Shown in pieces: positions 48,901 to 57,333 of a stretch of DNA of 64,000 bases. The notes below the pieces were generated by a model, which made no database searches, was not told the origin of the DNA, and worked only from the letters and a program-made list of their open reading frames with translations. The position numbers and the translations under genes were made by a program. This DNA is from Tritrichomonas musculus (Eukaryota > Parabasalia > Tritrichomonadida > Tritrichomonadidae): contig JAPFFF010000015.1 of assembly GCA_039105265.1 (NCBI GenBank), positions 3,348,001 through 3,412,000 on the forward strand. Direction: 5' to 3'. Position 1 is the first letter of the stretch; each line of letters starts with the position of its first letter.

Positions 48901-49237
48901 CAATATAAGTAACATCATCTGAAATTGAAATGCTTGAAATTGAAGATTTGTATGAGTTCCAGGGAGATGTTGAACTTGATTCTGTCGTTGAATCAGTATT
49001 AAATCCGTAATTAAACATCTCACCTGAGCCTGTAATAATAAGTTGGCTTTGCTGGATTGTATAATGCAAGTTATTACCACATATATTAGAATCTGCTAAT
49101 ATATTTCTGTTTCTATCATTTGAAGAAGTTTTGGGATTTTCATTAAAATCTAAGTTGATGAAATCATTCGTTTTCGATTTTTTGGAATGCTGAAATGATT
49201 TACATAAAGCACTAATGATTAAAAAATTAAATATCAT
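45977..49237 (-). CDS. BspA-type LRR surface protein with F(S/T)xS stalk and TM anchor
   Basis: The 1086-residue protein has a short hydrophobic N-terminus (MIFNFLIISALC) that can serve as a signal peptide, a BspA head motif (NICGNNLHYTIQQSQLIITG), and ~24 LRR_5 repeats of 23 residues to about residue 690 (SITLPEKITSIGHSVFSNCK). Then come ~38 hexapeptides F(S/T)xSxx (~696-931; KSFTPSKSFTSSRQFSAS), an acidic spacer, a TM helix near 1022-1047 (GTLIGVICGCVGAVAVASFV) and a 37-residue cytoplasmic tail ending DMNFWL. BspA-like proteins are the main adhesin-type surface family of trichomonads; this is a type I membrane protein with the LRR head outside. The stalk is the same as in the beta-helix protein at 38677, but the heads are unrelated. 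Confidence 0.9.
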   Translation of the reverse strand: MIFNFLIISALCKSFQHSKKSKTNDFINLDFNENPKTSSNDRNRNILADSNICGNNLHYTIQQSQLIITGSGEMFNYGFNTDSTTESSSTSPWNSYKSSISSISISDDVTYIGNYAFYYFSQLSSISIPSKTTSIGSFALSGCAKLESIIIPDNVISIGDSALSYCEGLKSITLPEKITSIGHSVFSNCKGLQSFKIPPDMTSVVSGMFHYCSLLTEITIPNKVTLIESNSFSYCTSLQNVIIPFGVLTLGSSAFESCTELRTINLPESVETIASYAFNGCQNLETINIPNSVSSFGEYAFGGCSSLNPFIIPDSVTSIGSYCFSSCSSLTAIEIPRTISSIYPNAFSYCQQLTSVLIPDSITSIGERAFYHCWQLPFVKIPHTVITIGNEAFSYCNSFTVFSLPYGVVSLGYGCFRYCENLESITLPESINSIGGSSFSFCKSMPSIEIPKLVTVVEYSLFEYSTKLVNVSLPDGITHIRDSSFRGCSSLPTLNIPSKVEGIGYYAFESCTSLTTIPLPEDLSYIYSYAFSYCSSLLSISLPDKITFISQNTFYECSSMKTVKFPSQLTEIGYSAFCNCISIPSIDFPENLIQIYEGAFSGCKGLSYLNLNAKLQIINIRAFEYINISQLDIPEKVDYIGDFAFSSCPYLSFVKFWGMKSPDYRGFIFQDSNIAFVYVDFGYLDNHFCSYPVTMYSPSMVFTETDIFTSTEHFTKSETLSQSSHFTKSNKFTKSDKFTKSDIFSASMTLTKSSSFTFSSKFTKSRSFSPSSHFTKSKSFSPGKPFTKSKSFTPSKCFTRSKVFTSSKTFTSSKSFSASKEFTKSGTFKPSSFFTRSKSFSPSHSFTESRSFTPSKSFTSSRQFSASKAFTKSITFLPSGFTYAFTPSLSFTPSISFTESKSFTQSKSFTQSKSFTQSQHFSSSDRFSPTDIFSAKDSEINADKSDQSSIEFIGPVHSSSSEMIESDQSSFESSYNELISFGINESDLSTMTENDQSLTDTFHETLQNANPLTSKEKGMNKGTLIGVICGCVGAVAVASFVTVFMILKKRHSVNLPLQQDEPPNIPQSNSDNQPISDTELDMNFWL

Positions 49238-49790
49238 GGAAAATAATGGCTATAAAATAATAATACTCAAAAACCTCAATTTTTTTGTATGCCTCAAAAA
49301 CCTCGATTAAATTGAGAAGGGTTTTTTCAAAAATCTCATTTTTGTTAAGGTTCTCCTTTCAAATTTAAAAGATTAAATTCAATAAGATTTCACAAATAAA
49401 ATATACATAAATATCATCTGTAAAAATGAATTAAAAAATCTTATTTTTCACCAAAACTTTTTCCGAAAAATGCTCTATTGAATTATATATTCTATGAGTT
49501 AATTCAATATTGAATAAGGAAGAACCTTAAGGGTTGAGTTAACTTTTTTATGTGATGAAAAATAAGGAATAATTTTTTAGAAATATGATTATATTATTTT
49601 ATAAGAATCTTTTATAATCAAGAAAAAAGTAAATTAGTTTCTCTTTTTTTGTTTGAAAAACTAATTCTATTTTCCTAAATTTGACCTATATGGCCAATAT
49701 ATCATTCTATTTTTTTTTTTTTTTTTTTTTTTTTCCCTAATTAAAATATCATAAAATATTATTTTCGGGATCTATATCTCAATATTGTGG
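49238..49790. other. Intergenic with a 25-T run
   Basis: No gene seen. A homopolymer of 25 T occupies 49710-49734 just before the broken ORF cluster. Confidence 0.5.
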
Positions 49791-49792
49791 AA

Positions 49793-50247
49793 TAACATCA
49801 CTAACGCATTTGAACAATCTGATATTGATGTTTTGAATAGAGACATACAAACTGATGGTTATTATGACGAAAAAGGTTTTCATGAAAAAAAAAATACGGT
49901 GGTGCTTTCAAAATAACCGAAAAGAATGAAGATTTTGAGGAAGTATTTAATATTGGTAGCGGACTACTCAAAATAGAAAAGGAAAATATAATTTGTATGA
50001 AAATGAATTAACTTTTGATAATACTTGGGATCGTCATTCATGTAAAGTTTATTCTTCACTTGGCGCATGCGCCAAAAAAAATCCAAATGATAAAACAGAG
50101 AATTATAAAAAGCATTTTTCTCAAATAGTCGAAACGCCACCAATATTAGGTTTATTAGTTGATGCTTCTATTTCAATTTTAGTGCAGCCAAATGGTATGC
50201 CGCCCATGGTTCGAATCGGGAATTATGACATTACAACTCCTGAATAA
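49793..50247 (+). pseudogene. Unrecognised gene, frameshifted
   Basis: Protein-like sequence runs through three frames: NNITNAFEQSDIDVLNRDIQ from 49793, YGGAFKITEKNEDFEE after an A run near 49893, then NLYENELTFDNTWDRHSCKV to a stop at 50245 (MVRIGNYDITTPE). The last frame has an ATG at 49993 and 84 codons. No family recognised. The frameshifts fall in A runs, so either decay or base-count error is possible. Confidence 0.4.
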
Positions 50248-50270
50248 AATAGAAATTTTTCTTTAATTAA

Positions 50271-50696
50271 ATGGCTAATGATTATAAATCCCCAAATGCA
50301 GAGATTGTTGGAAGAGAAGGAGTAATGTATAATGAAAATAAAGAAAAAGTGCGATTTGTCAAAGGCAAACATTATGGTATCTTTTCAAAGGATAACACAT
50401 ATGCTGTCACTTTTAATCCAAAGGTCAATTTGCTACTAACGATAATTCGAGAAAATAAACCTGTACGTCCTCCACCAACTAATAAGCACACAACAAAAGG
50501 ACTTCATGAACCACCAGCAAGCTTAACTGATGGAAAACATTATATTCACCATGGATATGTGAAAAAACCACCACTTTTGCCGCCTTATCTGAAAAAGCTA
50601 GAAGATTTAGCTCGGATACAAGGATTAGCAGATGAAAATAATAAAGGATCAATAATATATGGACCTAAACACTCAGTTATAATTAATATCTATTAA
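50271..50696 (+). CDS. Small protein of unknown function
   Basis: The 141-residue intact frame begins MANDYKSPNAEIVGREGVMY and has a beta-rich first half (KHYGIFSKDNTYAVTF), a Pro/His-rich middle (RPPPTNKHTTKGLHEPP) and a YVKKPPLLPPYLKK helix-like segment. No signal peptide, TM segment or known domain. It follows the frameshifted gene at 49793 by only ~23 bp on the same strand, so the two may once have been one gene or a transcript pair. No initiator is seen. Could be a remnant of a larger element. Confidence 0.45.
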   Translation: MANDYKSPNAEIVGREGVMYNENKEKVRFVKGKHYGIFSKDNTYAVTFNPKVNLLLTIIRENKPVRPPPTNKHTTKGLHEPPASLTDGKHYIHHGYVKKPPLLPPYLKKLEDLARIQGLADENNKGSIIYGPKHSVIINIY

Positions 50697-50771
50697 ATAT
50701 AATTAATTTTTATTAATTATATTATTTTTTCTTCTTCCTCCTGTTCATTTTCATCAGAAAAAGTTATAGGA

Positions 50772-50847
50772 AGTAGTATGAGCAGGCTATGGGGATGGGG
50801 AAACCCCATCCACCCCAGCCTTCTGAGCTTCGCTCTGTCATACTACT
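50772..50847. other. GC-rich cruciform/hairpin element
   Basis: AGTAGTATGA (50772-50781) pairs with TCATACTACT (50838-50847). Inside, GATGGGG pairs with CCCCATC around an AAA loop (50794-50810) and extends through GGGG/CCCC and GGCT/AGCC with small bulges. A second small hairpin GAGC-TTC-GCTC lies at 50825-50835. This three-way structure is isolated in AT-rich DNA. It may be a structured RNA, a foldback element or a cruciform site. Confidence 0.6.
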
Positions 50848-50918
50848 ATTTTTACCACAAGCCTTGCCGCTGCCTAACAGATTTTTTTTTACTGCAGCTA
50901 ACTTATTATAGCCACAAT

Positions 50919-50938
50919 ACTAAACATAAATGTTTAGT
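50919..50938. other. Perfect 9-bp palindrome with AA loop
   Basis: ACTAAACAT-AA-ATGTTTAGT, at the 3' end of the minus-strand ORF 50934-51185. Possible 3'-end structure; no function is known. Confidence 0.5.
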
Positions 50939-51185
50939 AGTAATGTTCGACTCTAATGGTTAAGCTCGAACAGCTACTCATTTTATTTCTGATGTCTATA
51001 ATTTTATTTCTGAGATCGCAATAAGTCTTCATCATCGATGTCATAATATCTTTTTTATACTCAGAAATTTTGTCTCTTTCTTCAAGGAATGAAGCTATCT
51101 CATTTTGAAGGGGAATGAGCTCTTGGTTCAATCTTGTTAATTCTTTCGCCAATTCATTAGCTGAGAACTTGTTTTGGCTGGACAT
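50934..51185 (-). CDS. Short coiled-coil protein, hypothetical
   Basis: The 83-residue frame begins MSSQNKFSANELAKELTRLN and continues as a heptad-rich helix (QELIPLQNEIASFLEERDKI) with IIDIRNKM near the end. No known family. Small size and lack of an initiator leave it uncertain, but the composition is protein-like. Confidence 0.4.
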   Translation of the reverse strand: MSSQNKFSANELAKELTRLNQELIPLQNEIASFLEERDKISEYKKDIMTSMMKTYCDLRNKIIDIRNKMSSCSSLTIRVEHYY

Positions 51186-51284
51186 TTTAAAAGTGTGAAA
51201 TGATTTATCAATAAATAGCGGGCTATTTAAGGAATTCAGAAGCTAAATGATCCCTGAAAAATTTCAGATTTATTTCCAAGGCAA

Positions 51285-51797
51285 ATGATAAAGAAGCGAA
51301 CAAATGCAACTGGTGTTAACACAAATATAGCATTGGAGCCAACTGCAGCATCATCATCAACCTCAAATATAAATAACAATATAATAATAAATAAAAGGGA
51401 AGGAGGAGATAGTGATAACAAGAGATGTGAATATAGAACCCGAAGAAATAATCAAAGAAACAGTCACAAAAATGTTATTCTGGAAACATATGCTCAAATA
51501 TTATTGAATCAGGATAAAGCATTATTAAGCAATTTAATATTTAAGCATACTATTATCGTCTCCAAAGAATGCTTAGAAGAAATAATTAAAGCAATTCTCA
51601 AAGTCACCGAAGTCGAAGTATATCTTGATGAAGACATTAATTGTTGTGCTGGAAAAGCTAACCCAATTAGAAAAATAGAAGCCATTAAAATCATTAAAGA
51701 GAATGGCGAAATCGTCACTGATTTCAAACAAGTTTATAATAAAGAATTTAATGAATTGGTAAATAATTATCTTAAATGTATTAAGTTTTGCGTTTAG
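51285..51797 (+). CDS. Small basic protein, unrecognised
   Basis: The 170-residue frame has a disordered Asn/Thr-rich N-terminus with a basic patch (CEYRTRRNNQRNSHKN), followed by ~110 residues of predicted alpha/beta (ETYAQILLNQDKALLSNLIF; KAILKVTEVEVYLDEDINCC; KANPIRKIEAIKIIKENGE). The second half could be a small compact domain. It has no signal peptide. I do not recognise it; the basic patch could bind nucleic acid. It sits among broken ORFs, so it may belong to a decayed mobile or viral-type element, but nothing here proves that. Confidence 0.45.
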   Translation: MIKKRTNATGVNTNIALEPTAASSSTSNINNNIIINKREGGDSDNKRCEYRTRRNNQRNSHKNVILETYAQILLNQDKALLSNLIFKHTIIVSKECLEEIIKAILKVTEVEVYLDEDINCCAGKANPIRKIEAIKIIKENGEIVTDFKQVYNKEFNELVNNYLKCIKFCV

Positions 51798-52010
51798 TTA
51801 GTCAAAAAAACAGTAAATAGCTTCCCCTTTATCTCGAGCCGAAATATTTATCATAGAGCAGAAAAATATATTTATAATGCTATTTTTGACGAACATAGCA
51901 CCTCCTGGTTCGTCAGAACGAATATTGCTGAAAGAACATTCTTTTATCACTACTGCTTCAGTTTGGTTCTCTTTGACAATTCTTATATTTGGACAAGTTG
52001 ACACGAAGCG
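51798..52010 (-). pseudogene. Pmp-like beta-helix fragment
   Basis: The minus strand reads KECSFSNIRSDEPGGAMFV followed by NSIINIFFCSMINISARDKG and GEAIYC. The pattern CxFxN...GGAxxV and GxAIY is the repeating unit of Pmp/beta-helix proteins, like the head of the surface protein at 38677. It is ~67 codons without flanking coding sequence, so only a scrap. Confidence 0.5.
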
Positions 52011-52047
52011 CTCTCAATTAAATAAAGTGGGTTGTCCCTTTGGAACG

Positions 52048-52268
52048 TGTGAAAATTATCTGCTTTAGCAGATCAGCTGACTGAGACTAATAAATCACTT
52101 CCAAAACTAAATAAATCAGCGAGTAAAAACGAAATTATTAATTGGTATAAATCAAATTGGAAATCAATTTACCCAAATTCAGGTGTTTTTGGATGTATTG
52201 CGCCAAAGGGTTCTGAAGTTACTGATACTGAGGATGACTTATATTTTATGGAAACTGAAGATCTTTAG
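52048..52268 (+). pseudogene. Coding scrap, unrecognised C-terminus
   Basis: After TGA at 52045-52047 a plus-strand frame runs ~73 codons: ADQLTETNKSLPKLNKSASK, NEIINWYKSNWKSIYPNSG, VFGCIAPKGSEV and the acidic end DLYFMETEDL before TAG at 52266. Trp, Pro and Gly content is protein-like. It has no start codon, so it is probably the 3' end of a broken gene. Confidence 0.4.
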
Positions 52269-53159
52269 TATATATATATCTTTTTTGAATTTTTTTTTTT
52301 AAATTGAATAAAATCATTGAATTGTGACATGAAAAAAAACTTGCTTTTTTGCAATTTTTTTTTTTATTTTTGAATTTAATTATGGAATTGTGATATAAAA
52401 AACCTTGCATTTTTGCAAAGAATGTGATATAAAAAAACCTTGCAAATTTGCAAGGGGCTTCTTTTCTCCTCATCCATGAAATTTCAATTTTTTCTTATCA
52501 TTATCAAATAAACCATTGAAAAAATAATATACATATACATTTCAATTCTTTTGATATATTTGTATATATACTCTATATTGGTTAATTTGAAGCATGAATT
52601 GACTTCTTGTAAGCCTATGATCACTCAACAACTATTTAACTTATGATCCATTATTTGTATTTAGTAAAGCATTTTATATCAGGCCTAATACTTAAAAATT
52701 ACCAAACCATTTTAGTTTATTATCATTTTTGCTTTTTTTCTTTTAGATTAAAAAAAAAATTATTTTCAAATATAATAATTTTTTTGAAAGATTTTCTTTT
52801 CTTTTTAAATTATTATTAATTTATTATTGGATTAGATTATTTTTTATTTATATTGATTTTCTTCTTTATGAGTACACCGATAAAAATAAAGTAGATAAAC
52901 TTATCATCTTTGCGGTGATCATAAAAAGTTGGGTAATTTGAAATAAACCACTTTTCATTGAATTTATTGAATAAACATTCATTAGAATTTGTTTAGCGAT
53001 AAAATTTACTTTTCAATAATCACTATCAAATATTTCTTTAATTATATTTTTTCTAAAGTTTATATGAATAATATATTCAAAAATAATCAAAAAATTGTGA
53101 AATCATAAAATAAAAAATAATTATTACCTATTGAAAAATGATGGTTTCGATCTATCAAT
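52269..53159. other. Gene-free AT-rich stretch
   Basis: No supported gene. Short imperfect direct repeats of AACCTTGCATTTTTGCAA type occur at 52400-52455. Upstream flank of the amylase gene. Confidence 0.5.
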
Positions 53160-53166
53160 TCATTTT
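53160..53166 (+). promoter_or_regulatory. Initiator TCATTTT that decides the amylase start
   Basis: TCATTTT with A+1 at 53162 lies 17 nt upstream of the ATG at 53179 but downstream of the first in-frame ATG (53131). This argues that translation starts at 53179. Confidence 0.6.
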
Positions 53167-53178
53167 GTTATTTTGGCA

Positions 53179-54669
53179 ATGGCTGAAAATCGAACAATGA
53201 TTCAATTCTTTGAGTGGCATATTCCAGACCACGGCCTTCATTGGAAGCAAGCAGCTCATCAAGCTAAAAATCTAGCTGGAACAGGATTTAACATGGTTTG
53301 GCTCCCACCACCATATAAAGGCGCAGCAGGAATTAAAAGTGTCGGATATGATGTTTACGACATGTATGACCTTGGTGAGTTTGATCAAAAAGACACTGTT
53401 AGAACAAAGTATGGTCCAAAAGAAGATTATCTTGTAGCTGTTAGATCATTACAAGCTAATGGCATCAAGGTAATTGCTGATGTAACTTTTGATCACAAAA
53501 TTGGCGCAGATGAAACTGAAAAAGTTATGGTAACTGATGTTAATCCCGAAAATCGTACAGAAGATATAGGAAAACCACATGAAATTCAGGCATGGACCAA
53601 GTTTTTCTTCCCTGGAAGGGCAGACAAATATTCTAATTTCCATTGGAACAAAGATCATTTTACAGCTACCGATTTCGATGAAGCCACTAAAAAGACTGGA
53701 ATTTACCGCTTTGAAGGAAAAACATGGAGTAGAGATATTGATGATGAAAATGGTAACGCAGACTTTTTAATGGGCGCAGATATTGACATTGATCATCCTG
53801 AAGTTGAACAAGAATTCATTAACTGGGGAAAATGGTTCATTGATACTTCTAAAATTGATGGATTTCGTCTGGCTGCTGCTAAGCACGTCAGCTTTTCTGC
53901 ACAAAAGAAATGGATCGATGAAATGACTAACTATTTGAAAGAAAAATATCCAAACAAAGATATTTATGCTGTTGGTGATTACTGGAGTGGCGATTGTAGC
54001 AAATTATTAAATTACATTGACCAAACAGGTGGATTGATTTCTTTATTCGATGTTCCACTTCACTTCCATATGCTTGAAGCAGCTACTTCTGATGGAAAGT
54101 ATGATATGAGTAAACTTTACCAAGATACAATTACAGAGAAAAGACCAGAACTCTCAATTACTTTTGCTGATGATCATGATACTCAACCAGGACAACCACT
54201 TTCTTCATATATACCTCCATGGTTCAAGCCAATTGCATATACATTAATTTTACTTCGTGGTGCCGGAACTCCATGTATTTTCTATGGAGCTTATTATGGC
54301 GTTCCACAAGAAGGCGTTTCACCAGTTTCAGGAATTAAAAAGCTTGTTAAAATTAGGCAATTATATGCTTATGGCGAAGAAAAATTGTACTTCGATAATC
54401 ATAATGTTGTTGGATTCACAAGATCTGGCGATCATGAACATTGGGATTCAGGACTTGCTGTTTTGGTAACAAACTTCAAAGGCGGAAGCAAGAAAATGGA
54501 AGTCGGTAAGCACTTAGCCAAAACCCATATGAAAGATGCTCTTCTTAGAAATTCAAAAGTTGTCGAAATTGATGACGATGGATTTGGTGAATTTTGGGTT
54601 GATGATGGTGCAGCAGCAGTTTGGGTTACAGAAAATGCTTGGGAATATCTTTATACAGAAATTGTATAA
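53179..54669 (+). CDS. Alpha-amylase homologue (GH13) with substituted catalytic residues
   Basis: The 496-residue protein matches liquefying-type cytosolic alpha-amylases from start to end: MIQFFEWHIPDHGLHWKQA, GFNMVWLPPPYKG, GYDVYDMYDLGEFDQK, a GH13 region I DVTFDHK (usually DVVxNHK), region II DGFRLAAAKH (usually DGFRLDAxKH), region III AVGDYWSG (usually xxAEYW) and region IV FADDHDTQPGQ. The nucleophile Asp is thus Ala (codon 53872-53874) and the acid/base Glu is Asp (53977-53979); only the transition-state Asp (54178-54180) remains. Normal hydrolysis of alpha-1,4-glucan is not expected. It may be a glucan-binding or regulatory pseudo-enzyme. No signal peptide, so cytosolic. An alternative start at 53131 adds 16 residues. 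The frame is otherwise intact and well conserved. Confidence 0.93.
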   Translation: MAENRTMIQFFEWHIPDHGLHWKQAAHQAKNLAGTGFNMVWLPPPYKGAAGIKSVGYDVYDMYDLGEFDQKDTVRTKYGPKEDYLVAVRSLQANGIKVIADVTFDHKIGADETEKVMVTDVNPENRTEDIGKPHEIQAWTKFFFPGRADKYSNFHWNKDHFTATDFDEATKKTGIYRFEGKTWSRDIDDENGNADFLMGADIDIDHPEVEQEFINWGKWFIDTSKIDGFRLAAAKHVSFSAQKKWIDEMTNYLKEKYPNKDIYAVGDYWSGDCSKLLNYIDQTGGLISLFDVPLHFHMLEAATSDGKYDMSKLYQDTITEKRPELSITFADDHDTQPGQPLSSYIPPWFKPIAYTLILLRGAGTPCIFYGAYYGVPQEGVSPVSGIKKLVKIRQLYAYGEEKLYFDNHNVVGFTRSGDHEHWDSGLAVLVTNFKGGSKKMEVGKHLAKTHMKDALLRNSKVVEIDDDGFGEFWVDDGAAAVWVTENAWEYLYTEIV

Positions 54670-56500
54670 ATTTTTTATATTGTCTAAATATCTATTATTT
54701 TCAAACTTTTACTTCTTTTCTTCTCTTTTTTTTAATTGATACAGTTTATGTAAATCCAGTTCTTTATGTTTTTTTTTTTTAATTATACGAACAAATATAC
54801 ATTGAAAAAAAAATTATATAAATTTTCAATACTTAAAAAAGAGGGGTAGTACATGAAACTTTTTAACGTCTTTATTCAATTTGAAACTCTTATATTTCAA
54901 TAACTACAATAAATACAAAAACCAAAAATGTTTCCCCGGATACTTGCTCAATAGTTTAATATAAATAAATAACCTGATTAATGATAATGCATTAGAATTT
55001 TATGATATTTTAGGTTTTTCAATTTAGAAAGATTGACGGTTTAATGATAGGATCCGTTAGGTCAATTTATTAATTCGATTAAAACATTAAGATCCCCCTA
55101 ATAAAATTGGGAATCGACTAGGTAGATTTTGTAAATCAAGAATCCAAAATTTGCTAAAATTGAGAACTTAACGTATATTTTATGCTCAGAAAAGTCTTTT
55201 TTTTGAATAGATTTTTTAAAAAATTCTATACTTTTTTTTGAGAATTAAAAATATTTTATGTAAGCTCATACAATTAATTATGAGATTTTATTTTCAATGT
55301 ATTATTAAAAAATAAAATAATTGTATCATTAATAAATTAGTTGTTACTAATTATTTTAAATATAAATTAATATTTTTTGTTTTTATATTTTATATTTTCT
55401 AAAATAATAATTTGTTTATAATTTATAGAATTGTATACTATATGTTTTAAAAATTAATGCATTAATTCAATTTTAAAAATTTCAAATAATTATTTTTTTA
55501 AATTAATAATCAATTCAAAAGTTTGTTTTTTACGATAATGAAAAATATGATAATATCTCCAATAATATTAAGATTTTTTATTTTATTAAAATTTATATAT
55601 GATTAAAATAATATGATATATTTTATATTTTGTTATATCAGCTTTTTCATATTTTTTTTTTAAATTATCAATCTAGAATAAAATGAATAAATCATAATAA
55701 TCATTTTAATATATCTTAATAATCGTAATATATCTAATTTGATGATAATAATATTATAATAATCATCAAATATTGAAAAAAAATCGTAAAAAGATTATAT
55801 TTTAAAAAAGTATTATAAATAAAGAATGTAATCAGTGATTTTTATTTTAAAACAACTTTAATTAACAATTAAATCCAATAAAGTAAACAAATATCAGTTT
55901 TTTAATTGTGAATCGTATTTTCATAATTTTAATATTTAATAATATATATAAATATGACATAATGATAAAAGACTAAGATTTATTTTGAAATTTTAGTAAA
56001 TCAATTAAAACAAGACTGTTTTAAACAAAATAAATTGAAATTTTTTTAATATAAAATTCAATTCTTTGTGAAAATTTGAATTAAAATAATATATGAACAT
56101 TTTTCATATATTATAATAAATAGCAAATTAATTTTAAAATTAAAATATAATATAATTATCAAATATATAAAAAAATATTATAAGTATATAAATGAGTTAT
56201 TATATGTTTATATTCAGAATATAAAAGTGTTTCATTATTTTGGCTTAAATTATTTGAAATATTTACAAAAAATAAAGTAATCAAAATATATATTTATTAA
56301 TTGGTAAATATATTAATAATCAACTAGAATTAATTATATTAAATTAATTATATAATATTAAAAAACATGTTAAAAAAATATAATAGCCTCAATATAAAAT
56401 TTTAATCCGTAAATTATATGCACTGCCACTCTCTTAAAAAAATTAGTTTTGTTATAATATCTTTTATTAAAGAAAATTATTTGCTGAGATATTTAGCTAG
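54670..56500. other. Gene-free, extremely AT-rich stretch
   Basis: Nothing supported over 1.8 kb; long A/T runs and no frame above chance length. Confidence 0.55.
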
Positions 56501-56529
56501 TAAAACATGCGGTGTAAAATGGCGTTTCT

Positions 56530-57000
56530 GATTTTGTCTGAGGAAGTTTGTTGAGTAAGATAAGAATAAGATATGCTAAAAAAGGAGTAGTAGAAATGAC
56601 TTATAACGTAAAGAAGTAATATTTAATAAAAATTGTGATGTATATAGTGCTGTTGATAAAAATAATCTAAATAAAATAATTGAAAAAACAAATCTTTTTA
56701 TATTTTTACATAATTTTTACCGAGACTACATACCGCCTAGCAGGCATCGAGCGAGGCTGAGCGAAGCGAAGCCGAGTCGAGACCCCGCGGCTGGCGGTAA
56801 GAATCGGTAAAAATTTTGTAACATAAAAAGATTCTTTTTTTATTACTTTTATTTGATTATTTTTTCTGAATGATTTCCACTTTTTGCAAGGTTCTTCAGA
56901 AAAGACTAACTACATTTGAGTTGATCCGTCTGAGGAAGCTTGTAAGGCGTGATGAGAAATAATTTTTAGATATGAGTTACGATATGAAGAATATATTTCT
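56530..57000 (+). pseudogene. Two decayed coding scraps either side of a GC-cored element
   Basis: 56537-56620 reads SEEVC then several stops among VR, E, DMLKKE and K; 56929-57000 reads VDPSEEACKA, two TGA, then EIIFRYELRYEEYIS. Both begin with the same DNA, GTCTGAGGAAG(T/C)TTGT, and look like charged helical protein. The stops are TGA, TAA and TAG at positions where Arg or Gln would fit. The palindromic element at 56690-56832 lies between them. Confidence 0.35.
56690..56832 (+). mobile_element. GC-cored palindromic element, copy 1
   Basis: Inverted termini AATCTTTTTAT (56691-56701 and 56823-56832 inverted) lead inward to TAATTTTTACCGA and ACCGCC, with the matching inverse TCGGTAAAAATT and GGCGGT on the right. 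The core is GC-rich, including GCGAAGCGAAGCCGAGTCGA. The same element occurs inverted at 61907-62045. Imperfect inverted similarity continues outward to about 56655 and 56865. No coding capacity. Confidence 0.7.
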
Positions 57001-57333
57001 TATCAATTCATTTTTTTGGTTTAAATATTTAAATATCTTATTTTTATTTAAAATAAGATATCTGTTTTTATTTTTAAAAATAAACATTATTATATTAGAA
57101 ATATATAAAATCATTTTAAATAATAAATAATTCTTAAATAATGAGATAAGTATATTTTTTTATAAAAATATTTTTCTGATTATATTTGGTTTTAAAAAAA
57201 TTGAGAAAAATATTTTTTCTGATTATATTTGGTTTTAAAAAAATATAATTTGAAAGTTAATTTGCTCTTCAAAATAATTTGAATGAAAAAAAAGTGGTCC
57301 TGCTTTTTATTTGAAGTTTAGATTTTTTTATTA
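57001..57333. other. Intergenic with a 55-bp direct repeat
   Basis: TTTCTGATTATATTTGGTTT with following A run occurs at about 57172-57198 and 57209-57243 as a tandem duplication. No other feature. Confidence 0.5.

Noticed and set aside
50205-50225. tRNA T-arm-like GGTTCGAATC
   Set aside because: Flanking bases do not form a T stem, no acceptor or anticodon arm is present, and the stretch lies in a protein-like frame.
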